64,000 nucleotides of DNA, taken from Anthoceros angustus. Its lineage: Eukaryota > Streptophyta > Anthocerotopsida > Anthocerotales > Anthocerotaceae. The position numbers and the translations under genes are program-made. Location of the stretch: the NCBI GenBank assembly GCA_010909165.1, contig MU008221.1:62001-126000 (forward strand), in the 5' to 3' direction. Every line of letters begins with the position of its first letter. The first letter of the stretch is position 1. Shown here piece by piece: positions 33,636 through 46,109 of this stretch. A model generated the notes under the pieces. That model searched no databases and had not been told where the DNA came from. It saw only the letters and a program-made list of their open reading frames with translations.

Positions 33636-35011
33636 ATGGCCGTCAAAATTGAGGAGAAGAATTCTCGCCGCCTAGTTTCCTCCTACGCCTCCTTTCTCTT
33701 CCACCTCACGTCCTTCTGCCTGTGAGTCTCTTGCTCAACGTGGTGGACAGCAGCAGCTTTCTTCGACTTGTAGTCGTGGTTGTTAGCTGTACACTGAGGG
33801 GGTTGAATTGTGTCAGAACACTGGTGTGTAGTGTGGACTAGGTGAGCAATTCGGTAACACGCGAATTTCTTGTGTGCGTCTCAGATTCCTGTACATGTTT
33901 TGTTGGCACTTCGGCAGCAAGGCTGGTTCACTCCCACAAGCCAGAGGCTTCGGGTGGTTTTTTAAGGTGAATTCTATCTCTCAATGGCCTCTTCACGAGG
34001 TGATGGGCGTTGCCGCCCTTACAGTCATGCGTGTGAAAGATTTTTCTCACGACAGATGCACTTTGGTGTGCAGTATCTGACGTTCTGTGGATTCACGTTG
34101 CAACTCATAAGCCTGCTCTTCTGTGTGCTTTCCCATCTCTTCCCTCAGGTCTACTCTAATCTCTGGGAGAATATGTTCTTTACTTCGTTGCTCCTCGTTG
34201 AGCTTCTGAGTGAGCTTGAGCTCAGTAGTGACAACGGTTTATTCCTCTAGTGCAGATCAGGACACTGAGGGCCTATGCAGATGATCTCTCATGTGCAAGT
34301 TTTGTGATAGCAAATGTTGTCTCTTGTTTATACTGGTCCATTTTCGTGGCAACAACAAAGCCTGTGGAGGGAAGTGGGCTCAAAGTCCTTGGCCTGTAAG
34401 TTGCACATGCCACCCTCGGCAAGGCTTCCGTGTCTCTACTTCATTTGAATCCCTACAGCATTTCTTCAGGCTATGGGATAACTGACCGGCAAATTTGTGG
34501 TGTGCAGAGAGTTAACCTCCCCATTCTGGGTCACTCTATTCATGCATGTAGGGAACGCCGTTGTGGCGTGGATTGATGTTCTCATATCCGAACGCAGTTT
34601 CAGGTGCTGTCTTTCACTACTCCCTTGTACAGTTGACAGCGGCTTTTCCCTGGGAATGTCAAGAATGTCTGCTAACACTCGAAGACTCCTGGTGCAGAAA
34701 CGTGTCTTTTTGGATCGACATTGTGTTTTCCATGTCCTATGTCCTCTGGCTCCACATTTGTGCAGCTCGAAACAAGGTGAGTAGTTTTAGCAGACTTGTC
34801 GTACCACAGGGCATCATTCCCCATGAGAAACTGAGCCTGAAATTGCTAAGTGCAGGTGTACCCTTACCCCTTTCTCAATGCCCTCCCTCAGCCGGCTGGC
34901 TTCATTGGAGTGACTCTGGCTGGTTTCACCGGAGTCTGTCTCTTCTCTAGGATAGGCGCAATTTTGGCCAGACAAATGTCACCGCACCTGGGGAAGTTCA
35001 AGAATTTGTAA
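33636..35011 (+). CDS. FAR-17a/AIG1-like membrane protein, about 237 aa
   Basis: Seven exons: 33636-33721, 33885-33966, 34074-34148, 34256-34395, 34508-34603, 34698-34776 and 34856-35011, all GT-AG and phase-consistent. The protein has about six hydrophobic segments, starting SYASFLFHLTSFCL. It carries the family blocks YLTFCGFTLQLISLL, ADDLSCASFVIANVVS, FWVTLFMHVGNAVVAWIDVL and VYPYPFLNALPQPAGFIG. This is the plant branch of the AIG1/FAR-17a family; animal AIG1 and ADTRP hydrolyse fatty-acid esters of hydroxy fatty acids through a Thr/His pair. Activity in plants is not established here. The C-terminus KFKNL is not a clear retention signal. Confidence 0.88.
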
Positions 35012-35186
35012 CCTCTCATGAGTCTCATTGCTTCTGCATATCCACAAACGTGGTAGCTAGAACATTGCGACTCTGCAGGCTGCCGGTGTGTTCTATCAAC
35101 CTAAAATCAAACCCTAGCCTTCACAGCTAGAACTTCGTGTTGGCACTGGTACATTTCTTTAACCATTGATCACCTTCGCCAAATTT

Positions 35187-36371
35187 TCAGTTGCATTTGG
35201 CTCCAGACGATGATTCATTACTTCCTACCTGCATGCCAAGCTCCAGCGAGGCCAAGCGGGCGCCTTCCAAGCGCGCAGCAATCTTGCGCACGGCGATGTC
35301 GCGGGCGAAGTCGGGGGACCCGTGCTTCGGCTTCACGTCGCGACTGAAGGGGGAGAATCCGCAGTCGTCGGTGGCTCCCAGGCGGTCGATGGGGATGTAC
35401 TTTGCCGCTAAGAGAAGATCGCTCCTCACCTGCTCAGGAGTCTCCACTTCCGGGTTGAGCGGGTTGATGACGCCGATGAAGCAGACCTGGGGGACGCCGT
35501 CGGCATCGCCGCGGCTGTACTTGCCGCACAGCTTGTACACGCTCTCCTTGTCCTCCTCGCTGGCGACCTGGATGAGAAAGTATCCGGCATTGAGCTGGAA
35601 CATCCGACTCAGCAGAAGCTCATACGGCACTTCCTTGCTATGCACAGAATCGCAGTCCCCGCCGGGGCAAGTGTGGATGCCGATGTTGCGTCTCTCCTGC
35701 GGGGAGAAGCGGTCCAGCACGCGGTTGTTGAGCGCGATGAAATCCTGCAGCATGTCGCGGCCGGTCCAAGGGTTCCGCGAGTCGTTCTTGTTCGCCAGCC
35801 GGCCCTCCGTGAAGTCGATGGACACTCGCACCGCGGCCGCTTGGAATCACTGCCGGATGTCCTTCTCCACCTCCGCCACCACGTCGTCAAGAAACTGCTC
35901 CCGGCTGTAGTGCTGGATCTCGCCTTCCAGCGGGTAGAGCAGGGACATCATGGACGCCGATATCACGGCCTGCTTCACCGGCCGCTTCGCGATGGCCACG
36001 TTCTTGGCCACAAACTGCGACGCATACGTCTTGTAGCGGAAGGGCCTGGAGGTGAGCCGCGGAAGCTGGCGGTGGTGGCCGTCGTCGAAGATGGCGAAGA
36101 ATTGGCCGTCCCCGGCGAGAGTGGACGCCAGGCCCGTCCCCGCCAATGTGTCCGTGATCGGGTAGGTCGCAAAGCTCGATTCCCGCTGCTCCCCGTCCGT
36201 CACGATTGGCTCTCCCACGGCCTCCAGCCGTCGAATTGAGTCCTCCGCTGCCTCGTTCTGCTCCGCTTGCAAGGCCTCCAAGGTGATGCTGCCCTTGTCG
36301 TATGCCTCGAAGGCCTCCTGCAGCTTAAGTGGCCGCGGCAGTGAGCCTACCAGCTCCGTCGGGATCGGCAT
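35187..36371 (-). pseudogene. MetE-like cobalamin-independent methionine synthase family protein, one in-frame TGA
   Basis: An intronless frame of 394 sense-length codons starts MPIPTELVGSLPRP and is open except for TGA at 35849-35847 (codon 175). After it the frame resumes at once with FQAAAVRVSIDFTEGRLA. The MetE C-terminal type TIM barrel is complete. Zinc-ligand motifs are visible: His and Cys in NIGIHTCPGGDCDS, and the late Cys in ATDDCGFSPFS. Relatives are mainly bacterial and fungal proteins related to MetE and of unclear substrate. Related proteins as remembered have Cys at the interrupted site (TGC to TGA). The gene is markedly GC-rich and lacks introns, unlike its neighbours, which fits horizontal acquisition. 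It could be a recent pseudogene, a read-through gene or a base error. Confidence 0.75.
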
Positions 36372-37119
36372 GTCGCTCCTCCTCGAAGAATGATGCAAGT
36401 CGAAGCAATTCACTTCTTTCAACATGCAAAGTCCTGCTCCTGCTCTGGCTTCAGCTGCAGCACCATCTCCCGAGGACACGTCGAGGTCCCTGGAAGGATA
36501 AGAAAGACAAAGGAAGCAAGTGCGTAGCATCCATTCCGCCAACCACGTGCCCTGAGGACACGTTCGGACAGTATACCGGGACGTTTCGTCAACCAACAAC
36601 GTCCTTTGGCAATATACAATTCACAGACAGGGAAGATCGCCGCGATGAGGTCCCAACGATGAGTATAGACTACAGGTGAGATCATAAGGGTCCATGCCCT
36701 GCGGAGAGGACATCCTTCTCAACGCTGTAACACGTCTGTGAAGCCGCTGTGCCCTTGCAGGCTTTGGAGGTGTATCGGAATGCAGAAATTTGGGAATCTT
36801 ATAGCCTGAGAAGGTCGAATCCCGCCGCCTTTGCGGCGCCTGGAACGGAAAACGAACGACGGAGACTACACGGCTACGTCTGTACCGGGGTCACCATCAC
36901 GTCAGCAGCAGAAGTGATACAACACGATATACATATGTGAATTCGACATATGTCGACTTTTACGCTAAGTTTCACACATTAGGTGATCTAAATACAACAG
37001 ACGCGTTTGCCAACCCACGTTTAGCTTAGCTGAAGCTGTCTGAATGCTACCTCCACGTATAATGCAGGCAGAGGTTTAATGTACAGGCGCATCGAGCACA
37101 AAAATCAAGAATATCGGAT
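36372..37119. other. Spacer between MetE-like and ARA6 genes
   Basis: No gene recognised. It contains the MetE-like upstream region and the ARA6 3' flank. Confidence 0.5.
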
Positions 37120-38512
37120 TCACTTCGGTGCTCCCCTTGGTAGCCTATTGGCAATTTCCTACAGAACAACATCATCCGATTAATGCCTGACCAAGGAGGA
37201 GGGCGACGTAAAGGACGAGAAGCCGCACAACCTACCTGGAATAACTCGTTCACGTTGTTCGCTGTTTTCGCGGAAGTCTCTATGTGGAACATGCTGTTAG
37301 CTTCAGCATAAGCCAACGCATCCTGTTGATAATGGTGAAAAGGGAGTGAGGATGAGACTGAAACCCACAGCAGTTCTAACCAAACACTCAAACTCAGTAC
37401 TAGCCCCCTCCGTACCTCTCGCTTCACTGTGCGCTGCTCTTCAAGATCAGCTTTGTTTCCGACAAGAGCCATCACAATGCCCGGGGTTCCATGCTTTTGC
37501 AGCTCCTGAACAGATGTCAGCAGTTTCATGGATTAAGCAGAGCTTCATGAATGCACAGCCAATATTGGACGACCTGAGAGTTACGGCACCCACCTTCACC
37601 CAGAATTGTGCTTTGTTGAAGGTTTCAGGACTGGTGATATCGTACACAACAACTGCTGCTGACGCTCCCCTGTAGTACAGCGGTGCAAGTGAAGCATACC
37701 TGGATGGGAACCAAGAAGCGCATAAGATCACAATCAGGTTGAAAATGGACAGTGCTGCGCCATCCCTACCACATCCAACACCAACGGATGGCTTCCCCAT
37801 GCCCTGCACATGACCTAACCTTTCTTGGCCTGCAGTGTCCCATATCTCGAACTTGACAGTCGTGGAATCTTGCAAGGCAACAGTTTGTGACAAAAAAGAC
37901 GCTCCCACAGTGACCTACACCGCAGGCAAAAAAAGGCATAGAATGTATACATGACAAGCCGCTCTTCATTGCAACTTTATGAAACGAGCAGTGATGCAGT
38001 GAGTACCTTAGAGTCCGGATCAAACTGGCCCCGCACAAATCTCAGAACAAGGCAACTCTTGCCAACTCCTGAGTCCCCTAGAAGAACCAACTGCAACACG
38101 CCCCTCACAAAAGTAAGACGTCAGCAATCACCTCCTCGAGCTCAAGCTTGACTGACCGTCTATCAAGCCCTCACAAAACCTACCAACCCATCCAACCTAA
38201 GCTCTGACAAGCACAGTTCCCAACCCATCCAGCAGCTGCCCAGCTCGCAACACACCTTAATTCTCAAAGTCTTGGAATCAAATGGATCAGCTTGCTCTCG
38301 TCTGCCATCTGACAGTCGCCCTTGCCCCTTCGCTGCACCCAACCACGTCACAAAAGCCACACCATGTGCGTGAGAAAGGACGCAGACACCAGCTCCTCAT
38401 GCAGAAACCCCCTCCGGACAAGGGTTTCCAAACGGATCCAAAACGGGCCTTTTCAGCCGAGTGGAGAAATTTGGTTTGAGAGCCAACCTGGAGTAGATCC
38501 TGCGCAACCCAT
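37120..38512 (-). CDS. ARA6: ARA6/RABF1-type plant Rab5 GTPase, 200 aa
   Basis: Eight exons: 38512-38488, 38332-38256, 38090-38007, 37914-37820, 37699-37594, 37505-37416, 37322-37236 and 37158-37120. The tiny first exon encodes MGCAGSTP, giving Gly2 for N-myristoylation and Cys3 for palmitoylation, the hallmark of plant ARA6. GTPase motifs follow: P-loop GDSGVGKS, switch I TVGASF, WDTAGQE, NKAD and ETSAKT. The protein ends RLPRGAPK with no C-terminal Cys pair, so the lipid anchor is at the N-terminus. ARA6 acts between endosomes and the plasma membrane. Start choice rests on MGC plus exact phase joining. It is divergent from the GDSL gene. Confidence 0.95.
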
Positions 38513-39331
38513 AACGGGCAGAAAGCGGCCAGAAACCAGCCCAGGCGAGCTCGGCGGGTATCAGCTAGCTCCGGGACGTGCCAACCTGCTGTGCATATGT
38601 TAGCACCCTTTCAGCTCGAATTCACAATCCAAACACTAAAACGTCAAAATCCAAAGAGCCTTGCCCCTTCCAGCTCTCATTCACCAAATTCAGAGGACGG
38701 AGGGAAACCCACCTGCGGCTGAGGGCTCCGGTCGTGAAAGATTCGTTGGTGAAAATGCTTCAATCGTGAAAATCCATCCGAGCTTTATTCCGCAAGAAAA
38801 GCAGCAGGGGCAAGGGGGCAGACTGTGGCCGGATCCCGGATCGGGACATGAATCACGGGCGCGCACAGAATCGCACAGCAGCTGGGGAAAGGAGAAAAAG
38901 GCAAAGCAACCCACGTGTCACGCGCTTTCATGCGTGGAAGCTCCCGGCTTCCGGCTCGCGGCACTTGGCGTGTGCATAAAGCCCGAACCAGAACCAGAAC
39001 CAGAACCCCAACCCGAACCCGAACTCGAACCACCATCCTGTGTGAAACCTCTTTGGAGTGTAATGAAGAACATACATAACTCTGCAACTGCTGACAGTCC
39101 CGCCATGGTGAATGCGCCCTTCTCGTGACCTCTCATGGCCGGGACGGGATGGTATCTGTTGCTTTCAGAGCCCATCCAGCGTGCTCCATGTTGGAGCGGG
39201 GTCAGAGGTGTGTCGGAGACGCTTAGTCCTGCAAATCTGTGTCTGAAATGCCGCAGAGGTAAGCAAAGCTGGCAGATTGTCTGCATTTGCTGCCGAAGCT
39301 GCTGCGGGACTCGATCCCGCGCTGGCTGGAG
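38513..39331. promoter_or_regulatory. Divergent promoter region of ARA6 and the GDSL gene
   Basis: 820 bp between start codons. It contains a hexamer microsatellite at about 38983-39033 (GAACCA then GAACCC units). Upstream leaders of both genes lie here; no TATA box is assigned. Confidence 0.4.
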
Positions 39332-40932
39332 ATGGTGAGGTCGGCGGGGATGGTGGCTGGACTCTGGGTGATGCTGGTCGGGGTTACTCTCTTGCAGGGG
39401 GAATCGAGAGGGTATTCGATCAGCCCTTGCCCTCCAGCTCTGGTGGTGTTCGGGGATTCGCTGTGGGACACTGGAAATTTGGCTGCCAAGTATCCTGACA
39501 TGGCGCCGGATTCCCCGTATGGAGAGACGTATTTCCGGCACCCTAGTGGTCGATATTCGGATGGCCGCCTCGTGGTTGATTTCTTTGGTGAGATTGCTGT
39601 CAGTGACATTTTGGTTTTGAATTATCGGAGCTTTCACTTCTCTGCATTGGAGAGTTGAGGCTTGTAGTCTTGACACAGTTTGTTGGCTTGGAACGGATTG
39701 CAGCGGAGGCGATGCAGCTGCCGTTGCTGAGTCCGTACTTGAAGAGTGCAGGATCCGACTACAGGCATGGTGTGAATTTTGCGGTGGCGGGGTCTACTGC
39801 GACCAATTTTTCGTTGGTGAATCCGTTTGATTTGACGGTGCAGTACGGATGGTTTCAGGAGTTCAAGAAGAACGGAGTAGATGTCCGCGCGGCGGGCCCA
39901 GGTGAGGAGGATTTTAGTGAGCACGTATGTATGTGTTGTAGGACAAAGTTGTGTAGCACTCCATCTTGTTGGCAGTTCCGGAGGGTGACTGATATGAGGT
40001 AGTCGGGGATGCAGGCACAGAGGTAATCCAAGATGCGTTATATGTGATCTCCATTGGAAGCAATGACTACACCTATGCGCATTTGTATATTAGAATGGCA
40101 CAACGAGAGATTCTCAGCCTGTTAGTACCTGCTGTTGTAGGATCTATCCGCGCAGTAGCACAGGTCAGCTGGATGGTGGTTTGCTGAGCTTGGGAGCAGA
40201 TGATGGCTACTACTTGTGTTGATGCTACCATTGTATGTACATGAACTTGATGATGTCCCATGCCTGATGCAGAATCTGCTGGATGGAGGTGCTAGACGTT
40301 TGATGATCTTTAACATACCACCAGAGGGGTGCTCAGCACTGATTCTCACCGTGTTCCCTGGTTCGCCCTCGGACTATGATAAGAATGGCTGCCTCACCCT
40401 GCACAACTCTATTGCCCAGGCTCACAATGCCATGCTCAAAGACGCGGTCGACACTCTCCGGCACCAGTATCCGGATGCAACCATACTCTACGCGGATTAC
40501 TACTCTCTTGCATATGACATCCTGAGCAATCCAAAGCAATATGGTAAGGAGTTGTGGAGCTCAGCTTCCATGTGTAGGCAATATGTAGGAATCGCAGGAC
40601 TCTGCAACGGGAACAAACACCCATTTAACACAGGTGAGCTTGTTGAATGGTGTTCAGGTTTCGGCAAGGCCAACCTTACTCACGCATGCTGCGGACGAGG
40701 AGGGAGCTACAATTTCAATATTGCAGTGAGGTGTGGACAGACGGGTTTCCTATACGGGCAAAGAGTGCATGTAGGGGCGTGCACGAATCCCCAAGACTTT
40801 GTTCAGTGGGACGGCTTCCACTTCACCGAGGCCTTCAACAAGGTTGCCTCCAAAGCCTTCTTGGCTGGGAAGTTCTCCATGGACACTCCCCAAACCGCCG
40901 GTTATGCATTCGAGTGCCCAACCAAGGAGTAA
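39332..40932 (+). CDS. GDSL esterase/lipase, about 420 aa
   Basis: Four exons: 39332-39587, 39704-39901, 40015-40163 and 40273-40932. A hydrophobic N-terminus (MVAGLWVMLVGVTLLQG) looks like a secretion signal. SGNH hydrolase blocks are present: FGDSLWDTGN with the catalytic Ser at about residue 43, NFAVAGSTAT (block II Gly), ISIGSNDYTY (block III Asn) and DGFHFTEA (block V Asp and His). Plant-type conserved parts MIFNIPPEGC and CCGRGG occur between blocks III and V. It is probably an extracellular or cell-wall lipid or acyl ester hydrolase. A start 15 codons upstream (39287) is in frame but would bury the signal peptide. Confidence 0.92.
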
Positions 40933-41256
40933 CTAGGAACTGACATGTTCATGTTCCATGGCCATCGTAGATTCATCGTTGCATTGCACATGCCGATACT
41001 TCTCTCTTGAACCTCCTGAGCGTATCGAATCACGTTAATGCCTCTGGAGGCATGCACCGAGTCCTGTCCTACCTGTTCTCTGCCTGTGAGGCTGTGCCAT
41101 AATGTGCAGGATATGCCATCCAGTGCCACCCACGTAAACAATCAGAGTGTCTGCTGCTTTAACGCTGGACAGCATTTCCAGTGACAAACATTTCAATATG
41201 TGAGAAGAGGGCAGAGACACAAGTGCAGGAAGTGCAGCCCAACCTGGTGCAAAGCA

Positions 41257-42437
41257 CTACTTAATATCAGAACAGGCAAGAGGTCCGAGAGGTTCTCTCA
41301 AGCAAGCTCCTATTGCTGTCACTGCTGCCTCTATAGATGCATCTTCTCCCTGCAACACACACCCATAAGCATCAACCATAGGATCCAGCAGGTTTCTTTC
41401 AAGTTGAAGCAGCAGGGTTCGAGACGAACATTCTCACGCCAGTAGAAGATGTTGCCGTATTTTCCAGCAAGCCGGGACCAGAAGCTCCGAGGCACAGCTA
41501 GATCGACAGTGGCACCTACGTTGAAGTTAAGAATGTTCCCTGTCCATGCCAAGCTATCATCAGTACGCAAAAGGCCATGCTTCTTCAGCAACAGCTCTTA
41601 GAAAGCTCCAGGAACTTGCCTAAGCTGGGATCAGCGACGAACACGATAGTGTCGTCATCAACCTTCCAGAAGTCCTTCACAGCCAAACCTATCACCACAG
41701 CAATGAGGTCACGGCACCATCCACACATCAGCAACACCAGCAAGAGCTGGGATAACGCTATGCCAGCTGAAGCACATATGCAGACCAGGTGTGTCGGGAT
41801 AATTTTGAGCAAGAACCCTGAGCTTGAAGCCAGTGTCCTCTTCAATGCTGTTAACTGCTTCCACAATCCGTCCCTCCTGCACACAAAAACCTCACAGGAA
41901 TGACTCCTCCTCCTCTAAGCTTATCTGAAACAATGGCTTGGGATGGACGCCAACGCACTTGGCCGCCTGACAAGAATCCAGCTACATCAATGACCGGGGT
42001 GAACTCCTTGGGAAGCAGCTCCGGCTTGTTAACGCCTTCAAACCTGGCTTCAGCGACCTCCACTCCTGTACAGAGACGCCTGACCAAAGATGAGAAAGTG
42101 GTCGGTCTTCGAGACTCGCATGCCTCAGAGCAAGGCAGGGGATATTACCGCTTCCAAAACAGAGAGCAAGGCTGAGTGAGGCCGCCAGAGCAGCATTCAC
42201 CGCCCTGCGAGAGGACGCGACCAAAGCCTGAATCGCAACCTGGCGGGCGGACACTGACGTCCTCCGGACTGCATCAGGCTCGGTGGCTTCAAGCCTTTGT
42301 GTTACATCAAATCCTCCCGAGATCTTGAAAGCCGCATTGCTGCAGTCGCCGTCCCGGCTGTAGCTGCAACTGACGGCCGAAGCTCGGCAGACGCTTTCGG
42401 CTGTTCGCACAGGCAGGACGGCGGATGAGGCTGCCAT
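41257..42437 (-). CDS. Thylakoid lumenal 15 kDa-type TPM-domain protein, about 252 aa
   Basis: Six exons: 42437-42149, 42065-41959, 41876-41786, 41688-41620, 41539-41430 and 41349-41257. The first exon is a Ser/Arg/Ala-rich transit region. It ends in a twin-arginine-type hydrophobic stretch (SSRRAVNAALAASLSLALCFG), a bipartite signal for import into the lumen by the Tat route. The mature part carries ARFEGVNKPELLPKEF, VIDVAGFLS, GFKLRVLAQNYPDTPG, VDDDTIVFVADPSLG and NILNFNVGATVDL, matching Arabidopsis At5g52970-like lumen proteins. Intron 4 has a GC donor (TTAG|GCAAGT). An in-frame ATG at 42542 would add 35 residues. The exact role in the lumen is unknown. Confidence 0.88.
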
Positions 42438-42776
42438 GCTTCCGTTGGGAAACTTGAGGATGGATGGTCCAGTGCTGGACTCCGGAGGTTCCAGCTTCCT
42501 GGAAGAGCTAACGGAGAGGTGACGTGGCCGGATGGTTTTCACGGCATAGCTATTAGGAGAAAGGTAAAATTGCCCCGCGAAGAAACAGAGCTATTACATA
42601 GGAACTGTGTACCACCACGGAAATTGCTGCGCCAAGAAACGGTACTACTATCACCCGTGGAGTGAATTTAGGGGTACTAGTCCTAGTCCGCAGACAGTAT
42701 GTACTACTTAGAAATGTTCGAGTCTTACGCAGCGATCTAGAGGGTGCGGGAGAAACCAGGTATCCCCAGCACATAG

Positions 42777-44328
42777 CTAGCTGAAGACCAGCCAGATGAG
42801 TATCAGAAGAAGGACGATCAAGAATGCGATCATTGCAATTTGGCCCTTAATTCCCGCTTTCTTCATAACCACTTCCAGCTTTTTCTGCACAGCAGGTTCA
42901 TCCCATCAGCGACATAATTGTGCTGTAGCTAAATCTGAAGCAAGAAGTGAGCAAAACAGAGTCATTAAATGGCACCTGCACAAAATCGACTCTGCTCAAG
43001 GTGATGTCCATATCCCGGCCAAAATCGTCCATGAGTCTCTCCTGAAGGCAGTTTGTGGATTTACACATGGAGTCAGACAGCCAAGGCAGGATCCTTACAG
43101 GTCACAGATGACACCTCTACAAGGCTCGAAACAACCCTTTTTTACGGGCAAGCTTCCAAAAGCATGCAGCAAGGCATACCTGTCCAGCAAGCTCTTCATG
43201 AATAGTCAGTCCAACCCCTCCAAGGCGCTCCACACTTGCACTTAGCTCATCCAGGTCTTCATCTTGTTCCCTGACAGAAAGTGGCGACAGGACATTAGGC
43301 ATTAAGGGAGGAATTCCGCAGTGGTTTAAAAGAGAGAAACAAGCCTCGGTAAATTTGTCAGTAGGAGCTTACTTCAATATGAGAGCTTGTCTGTCAGATT
43401 CACTTCCGATGAAGCTTTCATTATCAACAAACACCGCCTGGCTGGTGCCACCACGATCGTTTGGCATCCTCAACAGCTCCCGCCGGTTGACAGATCCAGT
43501 TCCAGGTTTCCGTTGTGATACATTTTGCATGGCTTTCCGCAGGCTCGCAATCTGTGCAGAAAAGGCAGGAGTTATGCCAACCCCACTCAGTGCATCACCA
43601 AGCAACATCATCAAATAAAACCAGATTGCGAGCAGAAAAACTCCTCCCTCCCTCACCTGGGCACGAGTAGAGCTTGTCCATCTCCTTCGCCGGTCGATCT
43701 CGGCAGCATCGACGCTGAATCTCGCTGGATCCCTCTCTGCCACTGCTATGGCCCTATCAAGTTCATCCACCTTCACACCCCAAAACCGGCTCCTCAACAA
43801 CGGAGAAGTGGAAATACACAGCTGTGTCCCTCAAGCTTTGCCTTGGTGAAATCTGCAATTGCGCAATGCATTTCAAAAGCTGGACTACCAGGAAGAAAGA
43901 CACCCTACGCCGCATCACGGCTCCAGCCTCCCTACTCCACCCACAAGCATCCACAATCCGATCCGCACAGTACACACATCACACATCGGGCCCGTAGCAG
44001 CCTCACCTGCCAGTCTATGCTCTCAAAGCCCGAAAGCAGCTCCTTAGCCAGCTGAGCGGTCTCGCTTGCGCCAGCGGGCAACTGCTCCCATTTCGCAAAA
44101 TCTCTTTGCAGATTGTTCGTCTGCACTACGCGGGGGACAGCGTTACAAGGCCATCCCAGCTAAGGCAGATCTGAAGCAAGCAAGCAGGCGGAGCAGGTCC
44201 CGCCAGCTGGTAGGGAGTTCCGCTCAGAAAGCAAATGTGACATGACATAGATCCAAGCGAATGCGTGCGCAACTCACCGAAACCTGGATCTCCTCCTTCA
44301 CCAGGTAGAAGGGATCCAGAGCCGACAT
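42777..44328 (-). CDS. SYP61: Qc-SNARE syntaxin of the SYP6 group (SYP61-like), 240 aa
   Basis: Seven exons: 44328-44278, 44120-44007, 43770-43657, 43551-43373, 43270-43180, 43041-42976 and 42884-42777. The N-terminus MSALDPFYLVKEEIQ begins the syntaxin-6 N-terminal helix domain. VDELDRAIAVAERDP and RRRRWTSSTRAQ continue it. The SNARE motif runs through EQDEDLDELSASVERLGG and GLTIHEELAGQ into RVDFVQKKLEVVMKKAG, and the C-terminus is a single membrane anchor (IAMIAFLIVLLLILIWLVF). Length and order match Arabidopsis SYP61 (245 aa), a trans-Golgi network SNARE. Confidence 0.95.
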
Positions 44329-46109
44329 GACTGCTGCTCCTCCACGCCGATCCCCTTGGCCAGCTTTTCACGACAGTCTACCCTACGGAAACTTCCACTC
44401 CTTCCGACTCAGTACTGCTGAACACGCCATTGGCGGTTACTTTACTAATTTTGTTAATCTAGAATCGTAGAGGATTCAACCGTTGTTTGGCTAGCTGCTT
44501 GGGAGTTTCACAGTCCTCGCGATGACTCCGTCCTATGCATGGGCCTCGACTGCAGGCTGGAGGAGTCCAACACCCTGCAAGGGTTTAATATTGTATTTAA
44601 ACCAGATTATTATTATTCTCAAAACATAAGTTTTGAATACATAAATTTATAAGGACGAAAAATCGAGGTCAAGGTAAAGATTGGAGATGAACTTTGATTA
44701 TTGATGTTGATGTTTTGTATCTCATTGGTATGAGGTGGCCTTTAGAGATATGAGGATTTCAAATAAGTAAAATTTACACAAAAGAGGCTTCAAATGACAA
44801 AGGGTATGAAAAGAGTAGTCAACATTAAGAATGGGTAAGTACTTAAGTTAGGAACCAACATTGATTCTCACTTTTGAACTTGAAAGAGCTTTTCCATCAC
44901 AAGTACAAGTACAAACGTTCTAGTCATGGCACATGAAAAATTTTGATGTCCATTACTACTAGACAAAGAGTTTGGGCGTGGCATTCCTTGATAACATAAC
45001 TTCAATCCATATATTGAGAATATTTATTTTAAATTGAATACGGAGACTGTATTGAAAAGCAGAGGTGGAAAATCTCATCTACAACTAGATGGAAGGGATA
45101 AGCCCTCAAAAAGGGCCCCAAACCAGGGGGACTAGCCATCCCATCTACAACTAGATGGAAGAGAAAAGCCCACAAAAAGGGCCTCAAACCAGGGGAACTA
45201 GCCCCAGCAATCGTATATATCTTTCAAGCAACTACTTGCCAGCTAACGCCATCCAAAAAACGCGCCCAATCTCCCCTCATGGAGGGTCGCAGAACTGAAT
45301 GGTTATTTATACCGTATGCCAAGGGGTGGTTCAGCAGGATAATTATTTTGAAAAAAAATAAGTTTCAAAATAGATATTTATATTTTTAAATTTTCAATAT
45401 TTATGAAAAAACTACTTTTATTAAATTTCAATATTTATTAAAATACATAGGTATTTATATAGAACTAATGGATATGTATAAACCTCCCCTAAATAGGCCC
45501 TAATTTTTCACACAATTCTTAGTTTCCTTGTTTTCGGCATCTTAAACTCATAAATTTTTACATATTCAGCATTTTAAGTATAATAATTTTTGGATTTTCA
45601 AATTTTACTATTTTTAATTAATTAACGCCGAATCACCCCTCATGTTACGTTAATCTGTCTAAAGGATGAGCTAATTCCACCAAGACATGATAATGAAAAT
45701 TTCTTCGTTTTTTAGGAAAAAACGATGGGGAAAAACCATCCAACATAGGACAATGAAGGTGGACCCCGGGGTTCAAGGTCAAAAAGAGATGAAAATAGAT
45801 CATGAAGCCAGAGATTGAGATGTAGAAGATGGGATGTATTGTAATTAAATTATTAATATTTTCATGTACAAATCGATTTATTTCTTTTGACTTCCCAATA
45901 AATTATCCACATTAGAAATTAGTACTCTTAACTCTTTTGTAAGGTTATGGATAAGGTTATATTGAGTCGTTTCATTCTCTTGATGACGAGTTTTGGAAAA
46001 TCTTACGGAAACCTAGTAAGATATAACAAAGTTTTGGATCTCAATATATTATGAACGCTTTATCAAACATAATTAGTTTTTACTTATTTCCTACTAACCT
46101 GAATAATCA
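44329..46109. other. AT-rich spacer
   Basis: Base composition drops sharply after about 44580. No gene is recognised. A 66-bp imperfect tandem duplication with CATCTACAACTAGATGGAAG lies at 45076-45205. Confidence 0.6.
45076..45205. repeat. 66-bp imperfect tandem duplication
   Basis: Two copies run from CATCTACAACTAGATGGAAG through CAAAAAGGGCC to GACTAGCC or AACTAGCC, with a few mismatches. Confidence 0.9.

Noticed and set aside
35847-35849. TGA in the MetE-like gene as a selenocysteine codon
   Set aside because: The replaced residue would be Cys, which is tempting, but land plants are thought to lack selenoprotein machinery and no SECIS-like element was identified.
38690-38914. MGC start of ARA6 at 38914
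   Set aside because: It is a GTG-initiated frame; the real MGC exon at 38512-38488 joins in phase to the Rab core.
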